From Kribbella pratensis (GTDB taxonomy: Bacteria; Actinomycetota; Actinomycetes; Propionibacteriales; Kribbellaceae), in the NCBI RefSeq assembly GCF_004366075.1, contig NZ_SODU01000001.1, positions 1,460,488-1,524,487 of the forward strand: 64,000 bases of DNA. The letters run 5' to 3'. The position numbers were made by a program, and so were the translations under genes. Every line of letters starts with the position of its first letter. The first letter of the stretch is position 1. This document shows positions 32,940 to 41,759 of this stretch, in pieces. The notes below the pieces were generated by a model. The model was not told where the DNA came from and ran no database searches. It saw only the letters and a program-made list of their open reading frames with translations.

Positions 32940-35891
32940 ATGAGCAACCCGCCCGCCGGCTGGTACCCCGACCCCACCGGCCAGCCGCACACGATCCGCT
33001 TCTGGAACGGGGAGAAGTGGACCAACAAAACCGCACACGAGGACGAGGCCGCGGCCCTGGCCGCGGCAGCCGAAGAGTCCACGGCCAAGGACGACCCCAC
33101 ACCGACCCCACACCCAGCGGAGCCCGCCTCTTCGCAGCCGACCGAGCCCGCCCAACAACAACCCCGGCCAACGCAACCGGACCCCGAGCCCGCCCAGCAA
33201 CAGTTCTGGCCCGCGGAGCAGAACGCGCAGCCCGAGTCCGCTCAGCAGCCGTGGTCAGCCGACCAGTTCACGTCGTACGACCAGCCCAACCCAGACACCG
33301 AGCAGACTCAGCAGCAGCCGTGGTCAGGTAACCAGCAGCCCTGGACAGCAGATCAGCAGCCGTGGTCGGCAGACCAGTTCAGCTCGTACGAGCAGGCTGA
33401 CCCGAACACCGAGCAGACCCAACAGCAACCGTGGTCTGCACAACAGCCGTGGCCGGAGCAACAGTCCACCCCCGCCGACCAGTCGCAGCAGCCGTGGACC
33501 GCCACCCAGCAGCCCTGGTCGGCCGACCAGTTCAGCTCCTACGACCAGCCCGCCCCAGACGCCGAGCAGACCCAGCAACAGTCCTGGCCTACTCAGCCGG
33601 AGCCGACGCCGCAGCAGTCGCCCCAGCAGGGCAACCCGAGCGCGCCCACCCACGAGCAGTCCCACCAGCAGCCGTGGTCCGCACAACAGCAGTGGCCGGA
33701 GCAACAGTCCACCCCCGCCGACCAGCCGCAGCAGCCGTGGACCGCCACCCAGCAGCCCTGGTCAGCCGACCAGTTCACGTCGTACGACCAGCCCACGCCG
33801 GACCAAACCCCGCAGCAAGCGACCCCTCAGAACTGGGGCGCCGAGCAACAGCCCGTTCAGCCTGTGCAGAGTGAGTCGCAGGCGCCCGGGTTGCGGGCGG
33901 TGCAGGAGACCGGCGCCGGCGACGCGGCTCAGGCCGACCAAGCGAGCGGAGGCGGATGGTGGCAGCCTGCCCCCACCCCGCAACTGTGGAGCTCACCGTC
34001 CACGGGCAACGACGCGCCTGCATCCGGCGGCGCACGCCTGCGCGCAGTCTCCCCGGCGCAGCCGGACCCGTCCGCACAGACTGACGCTGCGCCCACGGCG
34101 TCTGCTGGTGAACCTGCGCCCTCGGCCGCTCCTACTGCCAAGGCTGCGTCCTCGGCCGCTGCTGGTGAGGCTGCGTCCTCGGCGTCTGTTGAGGAGGAAC
34201 TGAGCGCGGCGGATCGTGCCCGCGCGACCTGGGGTGCGCCGGAGTTGGCGCCCGCGCCACCGGACCACTGGACGCAGCGCGAGATCTCGGAGTTCGAAGC
34301 AGCACAGGCCGCGGCGGACGCCGACGTACAGCCGGAGGAACAGTCCAGCGGCTGGACCCTCAAGCTCGCCCCCGAACCGGCGGCCGGTCAGCAGGCGGCC
34401 GACGCACAAGCACCGCAGACCGCGGACGGCCGAGCCGCTGAGACAGCGGACGAGCAAGCGGCACAGGTCGCGGACGAGCAAGTGGCGCGGGTGGCTGATG
34501 AGCGGGCCGCGGACGAGCTGGCTGCGGACGAGCTGGCTGCGGAGCAGGCGGCGGATGAGGCAGAGGCGGCCGGCCTGCAGCCGAACTGGGGAAGCCAGTC
34601 CGGAGACGAGCAGGACCAGGAGGCTACTGACATCCCCGCGTGGGGTGTCGAGACTGCGGACGACGCTGACCCGAAGACGTCGAAGCAGGCCGCTCCCCTC
34701 TGGACCGTGCCAGGAGCGCCGGACACTGCTCCGGACCAGCCGGTGCAGCTCTGGGGCGACCAGCCTCAGCAGCCGACGCCTGCTCAGGACCAGAACTGGA
34801 ACGGACAGCAGGTTGGCAGCCAGGGCACCGGCGCGGCACCCGCTGCGCAGCCGGGACAGGTGTGGGGCTCGCAGCAGGCAACCGCAGGCGCGCAGACGGG
34901 CCAGCAGGGCGGCGATCAGTCGTGGGGCGGGCAGTCCTGGCCTGTAGAGCAGCCCAGCAACCAGCAGAACGTGCAGCAAACCGCGCAGCCGCAGTGGGGC
35001 GTCCAGCAGGGTGCTGGAGTGCAGCAGAGTGGTCAGCAGCCGTGGGGCGATCAGCAGACGCAGCGTGCCTGGGGTGACGACGGCAACGAGGCTTGGGGCG
35101 GCCAGACCGACCTGAGTACCGGTGTCGGCAAGCGGGACGGCAAGAGCAAGAAGAAGTCCAAGAGCTCCGGCGGTGGTGGTCCGTTCGGCGGGAAGATGCC
35201 GTTGATCATCGCCGGCGGTGTCGCGGTCGTGCTGCTGATCGTCGCCGCGGTGGTACTGCTCACCAAGGGCGACGACACGACGGCGAACCCCGATCCGACC
35301 GGTACGCCGACGCAGAGCGGCTCGCCCTCTCCGACGAACCAGTCCAGCACCAAGCCTGGTCAGTCGAAGGACCCGAAGCTGCACGAGGGCGCCGGGCGGA
35401 TCGCGTCGGACGCGATCTCGTTCCCGCGCCGCAACCCGCCGTGGTCGGACCGCAAGCGCCTCGTCCAGCAGCTGATCAACTCGAACGGCCAGCGCATCGT
35501 GCTGAAGGAAGACGTCGTCGAAGGGGACGACTGGAGCGCGGACATCTTCGTCGGCGCGCTCGGTACCGGGTCCGGGTTCAACGGCGACCCCAAGGCGACC
35601 GCGGCGTCGCTGTCGATCAAGCTGCGCGAAAACATGTACGGCAACATCCCGGTGACCTTCAAGACGGTCGCCAACGGCCCCGTGAAGCGGACCGAGAAGG
35701 CGGGCTGGGTCTTCCAGCAGACCGTGACCGCGACGACGACCGCGGTGACCGATCGGGTGCTTACCCTGACGGTGGCCGTCTTCGACCTCGGTGACGGGAC
35801 CGCGGTCGCGTACATCAGCGGCATCCCGAACAACCGCCCGGACCTGAAGAAGGCCGCGGACCAGGCCTACCTAGGAATCAACGTTGGCTGA
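32940..35891 (+). CDS. DUF2510 membrane protein with long Gln/Trp-rich repeat region
   Basis: 983 residues. An N-terminal DUF2510 motif (AGWYPDPTGQPHTIRFWNGEKWTN, residues ~6-29) precedes ~700 residues of low complexity rich in Q, P, A, S and W, with four copies of a PWSADQF-[ST]-SY-[DE]-Q unit. A basic patch (KRDGKSKKKSKSSG) leads into one membrane segment (LIIAGGVAVVLLIVAAVVLL, ~760-780), then a ~180-residue extracytoplasmic C-terminal domain. So a large disordered cytoplasmic tail and small external head. It overlaps the next gene, whose C-terminal domain looks related. Function unknown. Confidence 0.85.
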   Translation: MSNPPAGWYPDPTGQPHTIRFWNGEKWTNKTAHEDEAAALAAAAEESTAKDDPTPTPHPAEPASSQPTEPAQQQPRPTQPDPEPAQQQFWPAEQNAQPESAQQPWSADQFTSYDQPNPDTEQTQQQPWSGNQQPWTADQQPWSADQFSSYEQADPNTEQTQQQPWSAQQPWPEQQSTPADQSQQPWTATQQPWSADQFSSYDQPAPDAEQTQQQSWPTQPEPTPQQSPQQGNPSAPTHEQSHQQPWSAQQQWPEQQSTPADQPQQPWTATQQPWSADQFTSYDQPTPDQTPQQATPQNWGAEQQPVQPVQSESQAPGLRAVQETGAGDAAQADQASGGGWWQPAPTPQLWSSPSTGNDAPASGGARLRAVSPAQPDPSAQTDAAPTASAGEPAPSAAPTAKAASSAAAGEAASSASVEEELSAADRARATWGAPELAPAPPDHWTQREISEFEAAQAAADADVQPEEQSSGWTLKLAPEPAAGQQAADAQAPQTADGRAAETADEQAAQVADEQVARVADERAADELAADELAAEQAADEAEAAGLQPNWGSQSGDEQDQEATDIPAWGVETADDADPKTSKQAAPLWTVPGAPDTAPDQPVQLWGDQPQQPTPAQDQNWNGQQVGSQGTGAAPAAQPGQVWGSQQATAGAQTGQQGGDQSWGGQSWPVEQPSNQQNVQQTAQPQWGVQQGAGVQQSGQQPWGDQQTQRAWGDDGNEAWGGQTDLSTGVGKRDGKSKKKSKSSGGGGPFGGKMPLIIAGGVAVVLLIVAAVVLLTKGDDTTANPDPTGTPTQSGSPSPTNQSSTKPGQSKDPKLHEGAGRIASDAISFPRRNPPWSDRKRLVQQLINSNGQRIVLKEDVVEGDDWSADIFVGALGTGSGFNGDPKATAASLSIKLRENMYGNIPVTFKTVANGPVKRTEKAGWVFQQTVTATTTAVTDRVLTLTVAVFDLGDGTAVAYISGIPNNRPDLKKAADQAYLGINVG
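33431..33792 (+). repeat. ~119-bp direct repeat inside DUF2510 gene
   Basis: 33431-33549 and 33674-33792 are nearly the same (offset 243 bp, in frame). They encode the PWSA-Q-PEQQSTPADQ...PWTATQQPWSADQF unit and indicate recent in-frame duplication. Confidence 0.7.
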
Positions 35892-37656
35892 GAACGAAGA
35901 CCAGAACCCGACGCGCCCCAACACCCCGGCGGGCACGTCGGACAGCTCCGCACGCCCGGGACAGGACGGTTCGTCGGATGCGCTGTTCGGGCAGTCACCT
36001 GCCCCGGCGCCTCCTCCCCCGCCACCGGTCCGGCCGCAGCACGCAGCCCCACCACAACAGCATTGGACCAGCCAACCGCCGCAGCCGGCGAACCCCCAGC
36101 AACCACAGCAGCCGGGCACACAACAGTTCGGCGCACCGCGGCCGGGCGCGCCGCAGTCGGGTGGCCAGCAGCCAGGTCCGCAGCAGGCTGGTGGGCAGCA
36201 TGTGCGGCCGCAGCACGCGGCTCCTCCAGTTGGTCCGCAGTACGGCGGCCAGCGGCCGGTACCGCCTCAGCCGGGGCAGCCGGGGCAGCCGGGGCAGGCA
36301 CAGCCGGGCCAACCGCAAGCCGGGCAACCACAATCACCTCCCGGACAGCCGGGTCCTGCACAGCCGGGGCAGATGTGGGGTGTGCAGCAGCCGGGTCAGC
36401 GGCCCGGTGGCTGGCAGGAGCAGGCGACCGGGCCTCAGCCTGGCCGGCCGCAGTTCGGTCAGCAGAACTCACCGAACGGCGGTCCGCAGACTCCTCAGCA
36501 GCGCGGACCGCAGGGTCCTCACCAAGGCGGTCCGCAGGGTCCTCAGCAGCGTGGGCCGCAGGGTGGGCCGTTGGCGTTCACCGAGGTGATCTCGCGGGCG
36601 GCTGGACCGTACACCGCGGGAGCGGCCGGGCAAGGTGCTGGAGCGGCCGGGGGTGCTGGGCCCGGTGGGCAGGGTGCTGGAGCGCCCGGTGGGCAAGGTG
36701 CTGCTGCGGGCGGGCATGGCGCTGGGCAAGGTGCTGGGGCCGTCGGTGGGCAGGTTGGTGCGCACGGTGCCGGTCAGTCCGGTGGGCAGGGGCTTTGGTC
36801 GGCAGGCGCGCAAGCAGGTGGACAGGGTGCGGGAGCGCATTCAGCCGGGCACCGTGCAGGTACTCCCGGTGGGCACTCGGGTGGGCACGGTGCGAGTACG
36901 GCCGGGGCGCACTCGGCTGGGCATGCTGCTGGAGCGGGAGGTAACGGGCGGGCTCGGGCCATTGGGGCTGTGGTTCTCGTGGTGGCTGCGTTGGCTGCGA
37001 CCGGCTTGAGTGTGGGATGGGTCTGGACCAAGGCCGAGGCCGTTTCCCCGGTGCCGTTGCCCACCGTGGGGAAGCCGATGGAGACGGTCAATCCGTCGGC
37101 GAAGCCGACGAAGACGCCGACGCCGTTCGGCAAGGTCCTCGGGACCGAAATGGTTGCTGCGAACAACGACACGATGCCGATCATGAGTTCGGCCTGGGGC
37201 AACAACTACGAGCGCGCCGGCCTGTGGGGCGGCGCCGCGATCTGGCTGACGGTGCACAGCAACTACGACAAGGGCAAGAGCTGGGGCAACTACGTCGCCT
37301 TCGGCCAACTCCCGCCGGACATCACGTACACGAACACCGCGGCCGGCCTCAAGCAGGCGTCGATCCAGGTCGGCGGCCGCGCGCTCTACAACCTGTACGA
37401 CAAGGACGCGCAGGTCATCAAGGGCAGCGCCACGCACAAGGCGATCTCGGTCAACGGCCACCCGGGCCACGAGCTCGTCGCGAAGGTCGCCGTCAAGGTG
37501 CCGAAGCTGCCGGAGACGTTCTCCACGATCATGATCGCGGTGGTCGACCGCGGTGACGGTACGGCGGCGGTGTCGATCGCCGACATCGCCGGTTCCACCC
37601 CGGCCTGGCAGAACGTCTGGCGCTACAAGGTCTCCCAGATCAAGCTGAGCAAGTAG
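35884..37656 (+). CDS. Pro/Gln/Gly-rich single-pass membrane protein, paralog of upstream gene
   Basis: 590 residues. A TTG at 35884 is taken as start because it overlaps the previous stop by 8 nt and gives MAENEDQNPTRPN; no earlier or nearby ATG fits. Residues ~45-235 are Pro/Gln-rich, ~240-350 Gly/Ala/His-rich (GAGQG, GGHGA types), then a membrane segment (AIGAVVLVVAALAATGLSVGWVW, ~358-380) and a ~200-residue external domain. Its end (IAVVDRGDGTAAVSIADIAG) parallels VAVFDLGDGTAVAYISGIPN of the upstream protein, so the two heads are probably homologous. Function unknown. Confidence 0.8.
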   Translation: MAENEDQNPTRPNTPAGTSDSSARPGQDGSSDALFGQSPAPAPPPPPPVRPQHAAPPQQHWTSQPPQPANPQQPQQPGTQQFGAPRPGAPQSGGQQPGPQQAGGQHVRPQHAAPPVGPQYGGQRPVPPQPGQPGQPGQAQPGQPQAGQPQSPPGQPGPAQPGQMWGVQQPGQRPGGWQEQATGPQPGRPQFGQQNSPNGGPQTPQQRGPQGPHQGGPQGPQQRGPQGGPLAFTEVISRAAGPYTAGAAGQGAGAAGGAGPGGQGAGAPGGQGAAAGGHGAGQGAGAVGGQVGAHGAGQSGGQGLWSAGAQAGGQGAGAHSAGHRAGTPGGHSGGHGASTAGAHSAGHAAGAGGNGRARAIGAVVLVVAALAATGLSVGWVWTKAEAVSPVPLPTVGKPMETVNPSAKPTKTPTPFGKVLGTEMVAANNDTMPIMSSAWGNNYERAGLWGGAAIWLTVHSNYDKGKSWGNYVAFGQLPPDITYTNTAAGLKQASIQVGGRALYNLYDKDAQVIKGSATHKAISVNGHPGHELVAKVAVKVPKLPETFSTIMIAVVDRGDGTAAVSIADIAGSTPAWQNVWRYKVSQIKLSK

Positions 37657-37657
37657 A

Positions 37658-37691
37658 AAGGGCCGGCGGGGAAAATCACCCGCCGGCCCTT
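37658..37691. terminator. Bidirectional terminator
   Basis: Perfect 13-bp stem AAGGGCCGGCGGG/CCCGCCGGCCCTT with an 8-nt loop, flanked by A and T, between the convergent membrane-protein gene and trpD. Confidence 0.85.
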
Positions 37692-37705
37692 CTGCTGTGA
37701 CAACC

Positions 37706-38761
37706 TCAGCCGCGCACCTCGGCGCAAGCAGCGATCCACCGGTCCAGCACGTCCTTCGCCGCCCCGGAGTCGATCGCCTCGGCCGCGCGGTCCATCCCGG
37801 TCCGGATCCGCTCCGTCACGCTGCCGGTCTCCGGCGTGTACGCCGCCAGCGCCGCGCCGGCGTTCAGCAGTACGACGTCCCGCACCGCCCCCGGCTCACC
37901 GTCGACGAGTGCGCGCACGACCTTCGCGTTGAACGTCGCGTCAGCGCCCTTCAACGCGTCCGCGGACACGGGCTCGATGCCCAGCTCCTGCGGATCCAGC
38001 GTGATCGGACCCTCGACCTTGCCGCCGCCGACGACCCACACCTGCGACGTCGTACGCGTGGTCAGCTCGTCCAGCCCGTCGTCGCCGTGGAACACCAGCG
38101 CATCGATCCCGCGACGCGCCAGTACGCCGGCCATCAGCCCGGCGATCCGCCCGTCGCCGACGCCGACCGCCTGCGCCGACGGGTTGCCGGGATTCGCCAG
38201 CGGACCGAGGAAGTTGAACGTGGTCGGCACCCCGAGCTCACGGCGCGGTACGGCGGCATGCCGCAACGCGGGGTGGAACGCCGGAGCGAAGCAGAACGTG
38301 ATCCCGGCCCGCTCCCCCACCTCGGCCACCTGTTCCGCGGTCAGGTCGAGCGGGATGCCCAGTTCCTCGAGGACGTCGGCCGCGCCGCAGGCCGACGACG
38401 CCGCGCGGTTGCCGTGCTTCAGCACCTTCGCGCCGGCGCCCGCGGCGACGATCGCGGACATCGTGCTGATGTTCACGGTGTGGGCTTGGTCACCGCCGGT
38501 GCCGACGACGTCGAGCGTCCGGCCGGGCACCGAGATCCGGGTGGCGAAGTCGCGCATCGTCGCGACCAGTCCCTCGACCTCGGTCACCGTCTCGCCCTTG
38601 GAACGCAGCGCGATCACGAACCCGGCGAGCTGCGCGGGCGAGGCCGCGCCGGACAGGATCTGCTCCATCGCCCACGCGGTGGCGGACGCCTCCAGGTCCT
38701 CATGCCGCAGCAGCGGATTGAGCACCTGGGGCCAGCTGTAGGCGGCCCCTGGATCGGACAT
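37706..38761 (-). CDS. trpD: Anthranilate phosphoribosyltransferase
   Basis: 351 residues, usual TrpD length. It transfers phosphoribose from PRPP to anthranilate, the second step of tryptophan synthesis. Key motifs: [14 protein letters not shown] (PRPP/anthranilate loop, ~residues 90-103), [21 protein letters not shown] (~117-137, with the NRAxSS and the GxxDxLExLG signatures) and the later [10 protein letters not shown] and GDD regions of the family (HGDDGLDE). No other trp gene is in this window. The start codon lies 6 nt after the stop of an atypical receiver gene, so the two probably share a transcript. Confidence 0.96.
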   Translation of the reverse strand: MSDPGAAYSWPQVLNPLLRHEDLEASATAWAMEQILSGAASPAQLAGFVIALRSKGETVTEVEGLVATMRDFATRISVPGRTLDVVGTGGDQAHTVNISTMSAIVAAGAGAKVLKHGNRAASSACGAADVLEELGIPLDLTAEQVAEVGERAGITFCFAPAFHPALRHAAVPRRELGVPTTFNFLGPLANPGNPSAQAVGVGDGRIAGLMAGVLARRGIDALVFHGDDGLDELTTRTTSQVWVVGGGKVEGPITLDPQELGIEPVSADALKGADATFNAKVVRALVDGEPGAVRDVVLLNAGAALAAYTPETGSVTERIRTGMDRAAEAIDSGAAKDVLDRWIAACAEVRG

Positions 38762-38767
38762 GGCGCG

Positions 38768-39187
38768 TCAGGCGGTGGTGGCAGGCAGCTTGGCCAGCCG
38801 CTGGCGGAGCAGGTCCGCGGTGACCTCGGCCAGCTTGATCGGGTCGATCGGGTGCGACACCGCGCCCTCGGCCCGCGACCAGGTCGCCAGCCACGCGTCC
38901 TGCGGACGGCCGGTGATGACGAGCACCGGCGGGCACTGGAAGATCTCGTCCTTCAGCTGCCGGGCGATCCCCATGCCACCGGCCGGGACGGCCTCGCCGT
39001 CCAGGATGGCCAGGTCGATCCCGCCCTTGTCCATGGTCTTGATGACGGCCGGCTCGGTGGCGCACTCGACGTACTCGAGCTCGGGCAGATCGGCCGTCGG
39101 CCGCTTGCCGAGGGCCAGCCGGACGGACTCCCGCGTCGTACGGTCGTCGCTGTAGACCAGGACCTTCAGCGGACGCTCTGAACTCAT
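38768..39187 (-). CDS. Single-domain receiver-like protein with altered switch residues
   Basis: 139 residues from the ATG at 39187. The fold of a CheY-type receiver is clear: VLVYSDDRTTRESV (acidic pair), IDLAILDGEAVPAGG (phosphoacceptor-position Asp), VLVITGRPQDAW (Thr) and VSHPIDPIKLAEV. The conserved Lys (usually K-P) is replaced by His (H-P), so normal phosphorylation switching may not occur. No output domain. Immediately upstream of trpD (6-nt gap), an arrangement I recall from other actinobacteria. Confidence 0.85.
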   Translation of the reverse strand: MSSERPLKVLVYSDDRTTRESVRLALGKRPTADLPELEYVECATEPAVIKTMDKGGIDLAILDGEAVPAGGMGIARQLKDEIFQCPPVLVITGRPQDAWLATWSRAEGAVSHPIDPIKLAEVTADLLRQRLAKLPATTA

Positions 39188-39233
39188 CGATCCATCCCAA
39201 GCTTGTTCAAAAGACGACTGGACACCCGGAATG

Positions 39234-40151
39234 CTACCGGGGCGCCTGTCCGGCCCGGCGAGCCTGTTCCTCCAACCGGTCCAGGCGGCGGTCCTCACGG
39301 CGCGCCTCACGCTGTGACTCACGCACCCATTGGACGAACAGTACGGCGAAGAACACCACGCCCACGATGTCGCCGGAGCCCCACAGCAGACCGCCCGCGA
39401 TGTACTGGTCACGCAGCGGCGACGGCGACCAGGAGCGGCCGAAGCTGGTGTACCAGTCCTCGGCGATCAGCTTGTCCGCGGACATGATCGTGATGCCGAG
39501 GAACGCGTGGAACGGCAGTGTGAGGAACGTCAGGATCAGCCGGAACGGGTAGATCACCCGGCCGGGCACCGGGTCGAGCCCGAGCAGCGGCCAGAAGAAC
39601 AGCGAGCCGACCAGGATGAAGTGCACGTGCAGCAGGTCGTGGAGGACGGTCGACCGGAGCGTGGCGTCGTACCAGCCGCTGAAATAGAGCACCCAGGGGC
39701 TCAGGACGAACAGCGTGAAGCCGATCATCGGGAAGCAGATCACCTTCGCGAACCGCGAGTGCAACACGGAGAGCAACCATTTCCGCGGCTGCCGCGGCAG
39801 CGTCCGGAGCGCCAGCGTGACCGGCGCGCCGAGCGCCATCGCGAGCGGCGTCAGCATCGACAGGATCATGTGCTGCACCATGTGCACGCTGATCAGGACC
39901 GTGTCGTAGGTGCCGAGCGCCGACTGGGTGGCGATCACGGCGCTTCCCAGCCCGACGCCGACGAACGCGAACGTCCGGCCGCGGGACCACTTGTCACCGC
40001 GTTTGCGCAGCTTGTGGACGCCGTACAGATAGACCGCGCCGAGGACGACGATCACGGCGAGTAACACCGGTTCGAAGGTCCATGCCGTCAGCAACCGGAG
40101 CGGTGTCAGCGGCTCGATCCGGTCGCCGGGCGTGGCGTGAAGGGGAAGCAC
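39234..40151 (-). CDS. Cytochrome c oxidase assembly protein, CtaG (caa3-type) family
   Basis: 305 residues. Seven or so membrane segments and conserved His residues (VHMVQHMILSMLTPLAMALGAP, HDLLHVHFILVGSLFFWPLLGLDP, PFHAFLGITIM) mark the caa3_CtaG family, implicated in copper delivery to cytochrome oxidase. The start is taken as GTG 40151, preceded by TACTGT at 6 nt (leaderless); an ATG at 40184 gives a longer N-terminus. It is divergent from ctaE, so oxidase assembly and subunit genes share a promoter region. Confidence 0.88.
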   Translation of the reverse strand: MLPLHATPGDRIEPLTPLRLLTAWTFEPVLLAVIVVLGAVYLYGVHKLRKRGDKWSRGRTFAFVGVGLGSAVIATQSALGTYDTVLISVHMVQHMILSMLTPLAMALGAPVTLALRTLPRQPRKWLLSVLHSRFAKVICFPMIGFTLFVLSPWVLYFSGWYDATLRSTVLHDLLHVHFILVGSLFFWPLLGLDPVPGRVIYPFRLILTFLTLPFHAFLGITIMSADKLIAEDWYTSFGRSWSPSPLRDQYIAGGLLWGSGDIVGVVFFAVLFVQWVRESQREARREDRRLDRLEEQARRAGQAPR

Positions 40152-40157
40152 GCTTCC

Positions 40158-40163
40158 ACAGTA
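40158..40163 (-). promoter_or_regulatory. -10 of ctaG-like gene
   Basis: TACTGT on the minus strand, 6 nt before the GTG at 40151; consistent with a leaderless mRNA. Confidence 0.4.
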
Positions 40164-40221
40164 GAAACCATTAGTTGCCGACATGCATGGGGGTGGTCGT
40201 GTCAGTTGATACGAGGACCGA

Positions 40222-40227
40222 CATAAT
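40222..40227 (+). promoter_or_regulatory. -10 of ctaE-qcrCAB operon
   Basis: CATAAT, 6 nt before the GTG start at 40234; no ribosome binding site is seen, so the operon probably starts leaderless. Confidence 0.45.
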
Positions 40228-40233
40228 GACCGC

Positions 40234-40896
40234 GTGGCCACTGCAACCGCGCTCCCAGCGTCTCGTGAACACGGACACCACGACCGTCCCAGCATGGTCA
40301 GTGTCGGCACGATCGTCTGGCTCTCGAGCGAACTGATGTTCTTCGCCGCCCTGTTCGCGGCGTACTTCACGATCCGGTCGGTGACGACCGCCGCAGCCGC
40401 TCCGGGCACGGAGACGCTGTGGGAGGTCATGACGCACCACTTGAACGTCCCGTTCGCCTCGGTGAACACGTTCATCCTGGTCGCGTCGTCGTTCACCTGC
40501 CAGGCCGGAGTGTTCGCCGCCGAGCACGGCAAGGTGGGCCGGGTCGGCTCGCTGGCGAACCCGCGGAACTGGGGCATGCGTGAGTGGTTCATCCTCACGT
40601 ACCTGATGGGTGCCGTCTTCATCGCCGGACAGGTGACCGAGTACGCCGAGCTGATGCACGAGGGCATCTCGATCTCGTCGAACGCGTACGGGTCGGTGTT
40701 CTACCTGGCCACCGGCTTCCACGGTCTGCACGTGACCGGCGGCCTCATCGCTTTCGTGTTCGTCCTGGCCAGGACGTACATGGCTCGTAAGTTCACCCAC
40801 GAACAGGCCGTGACGGCGATCGTCGTGTCGTACTACTGGCACTTCGTCGACGTGGTCTGGATCGCCCTGTTCGCGACCATCTACCTGCTCAAATGA
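40234..40896 (+). CDS. ctaE: Cytochrome c oxidase subunit III
   Basis: 220 residues, five membrane segments as expected for actinobacterial aa3 oxidase subunit III. Signatures: [21 protein letters not shown], the conserved helix pairs around [22 protein letters not shown], and the [19 protein letters not shown] and [15 protein letters not shown] motifs with their His and Glu. Part of the terminal oxidase that reduces O2 and pumps protons. First gene of the ctaE-qcrC-qcrA-qcrB operon; the qcrC ATG overlaps its stop (ATGA). Confidence 0.97.
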   Translation: MATATALPASREHGHHDRPSMVSVGTIVWLSSELMFFAALFAAYFTIRSVTTAAAAPGTETLWEVMTHHLNVPFASVNTFILVASSFTCQAGVFAAEHGKVGRVGSLANPRNWGMREWFILTYLMGAVFIAGQVTEYAELMHEGISISSNAYGSVFYLATGFHGLHVTGGLIAFVFVLARTYMARKFTHEQAVTAIVVSYYWHFVDVVWIALFATIYLLK

Positions 40897-41759
40897 GTGA
40901 GAAGAGACCTTCCTTGTCACCGGCGCGCTTTCTCTCCGCGCGACGACGGCACCGGTCCGCCGGCCTCGTCGTGCTCCTGTTCGGCCTCCTGGCAGTGGGG
41001 TCGGCGTACGCCGCCTTCGCCCCTGACAACGCGGTGGCGGACAACTCGGCCCAGTCGCAGCAGATCGAGGAGGGCAAGAAGCTCTTCGCGGTCGGCTGCT
41101 CCAGCTGCCACGGCCTGAACGCCGAGGGCGGCGGGAACGGCGAGGGCAAGATGGCCGGCCCGTCGCTGATCGGCGTCGGCGCGGCCGCGGTCGACTTCCA
41201 GGTCGGCACCGGCCGGATGCCGGCGATGCAGCCGGGCGCGCAGATCCCGCGCAAGGCCCCGGCGTACTCGCAGGAGGAGATCGAGGCCCTGGCGGCGTAC
41301 GTCGCCTCGCTGGCCCCCGGCCCCTCGGTCCCGGGCTCGGAGTCGTACGACGTGAGCAAGGCCACCGACGAGCAGGTCACCCGTGGCGGCGAGCTGTTCC
41401 GCACCAACTGCACGGCCTGCCACAACTTCGCCGGTCGTGGCGGCGCGCTGCCGAACGGCAAGTACGCGCCGTCGCTGATGGGCGTCAGTGAGAAGCACAT
41501 CTACGAGGCCATGCTGACCGGCCCGCAGCAGATGCCGGTCTTCTCCGACCAGGTCATGCAGCCGGAGGACAAGCGCGACATCATCGCGTACCTGAAGGCG
41601 CTGGAGACCCAGAAGGACCCGGGCGGCTTCGGACTCGGCCGGCTCGGCCCGGTGTCCGAGGGCCTGTGGGGCTGGTTCGTCGGCATCGGCCTGCTGGTAG
41701 CGGTAGCGGTCTGGATCGGCGCCAAGGGCGTCAAGGCCAAGGGAGCGAAGGCCAAGTGA
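40893..41759 (+). CDS. qcrC: Cytochrome bc1 complex diheme cytochrome c subunit
   Basis: 288 residues. An N-terminal membrane segment ([19 protein letters not shown]), two c-type heme motifs CSSCH (~residue 69) and CTACH (~171) each in a cytochrome c fold with distal Met, and a C-terminal membrane anchor ([22 protein letters not shown]). In actinobacteria this diheme protein replaces cytochrome c1 and soluble cytochrome c, handing electrons directly to the aa3 oxidase in a bcc-aa3 supercomplex. Overlaps ctaE and qcrA by 4 nt each. Confidence 0.97.
   Translation: MSEKRPSLSPARFLSARRRHRSAGLVVLLFGLLAVGSAYAAFAPDNAVADNSAQSQQIEEGKKLFAVGCSSCHGLNAEGGGNGEGKMAGPSLIGVGAAAVDFQVGTGRMPAMQPGAQIPRKAPAYSQEEIEALAAYVASLAPGPSVPGSESYDVSKATDEQVTRGGELFRTNCTACHNFAGRGGALPNGKYAPSLMGVSEKHIYEAMLTGPQQMPVFSDQVMQPEDKRDIIAYLKALETQKDPGGFGLGRLGPVSEGLWGWFVGIGLLVAVAVWIGAKGVKAKGAKAK

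Noticed and set aside
33240..33792. CRISPR-like array
   Set aside because: The repeats are in-frame coding duplications in a Q/W-rich protein, not short repeats with unique spacers.
36580..36990. Separate short gene in the G/A/H-rich part of the second membrane protein (plus strand, other frame)
   Set aside because: Only a frame-shifted reading of repetitive codons; the long frame continues into a membrane segment and a folded domain.
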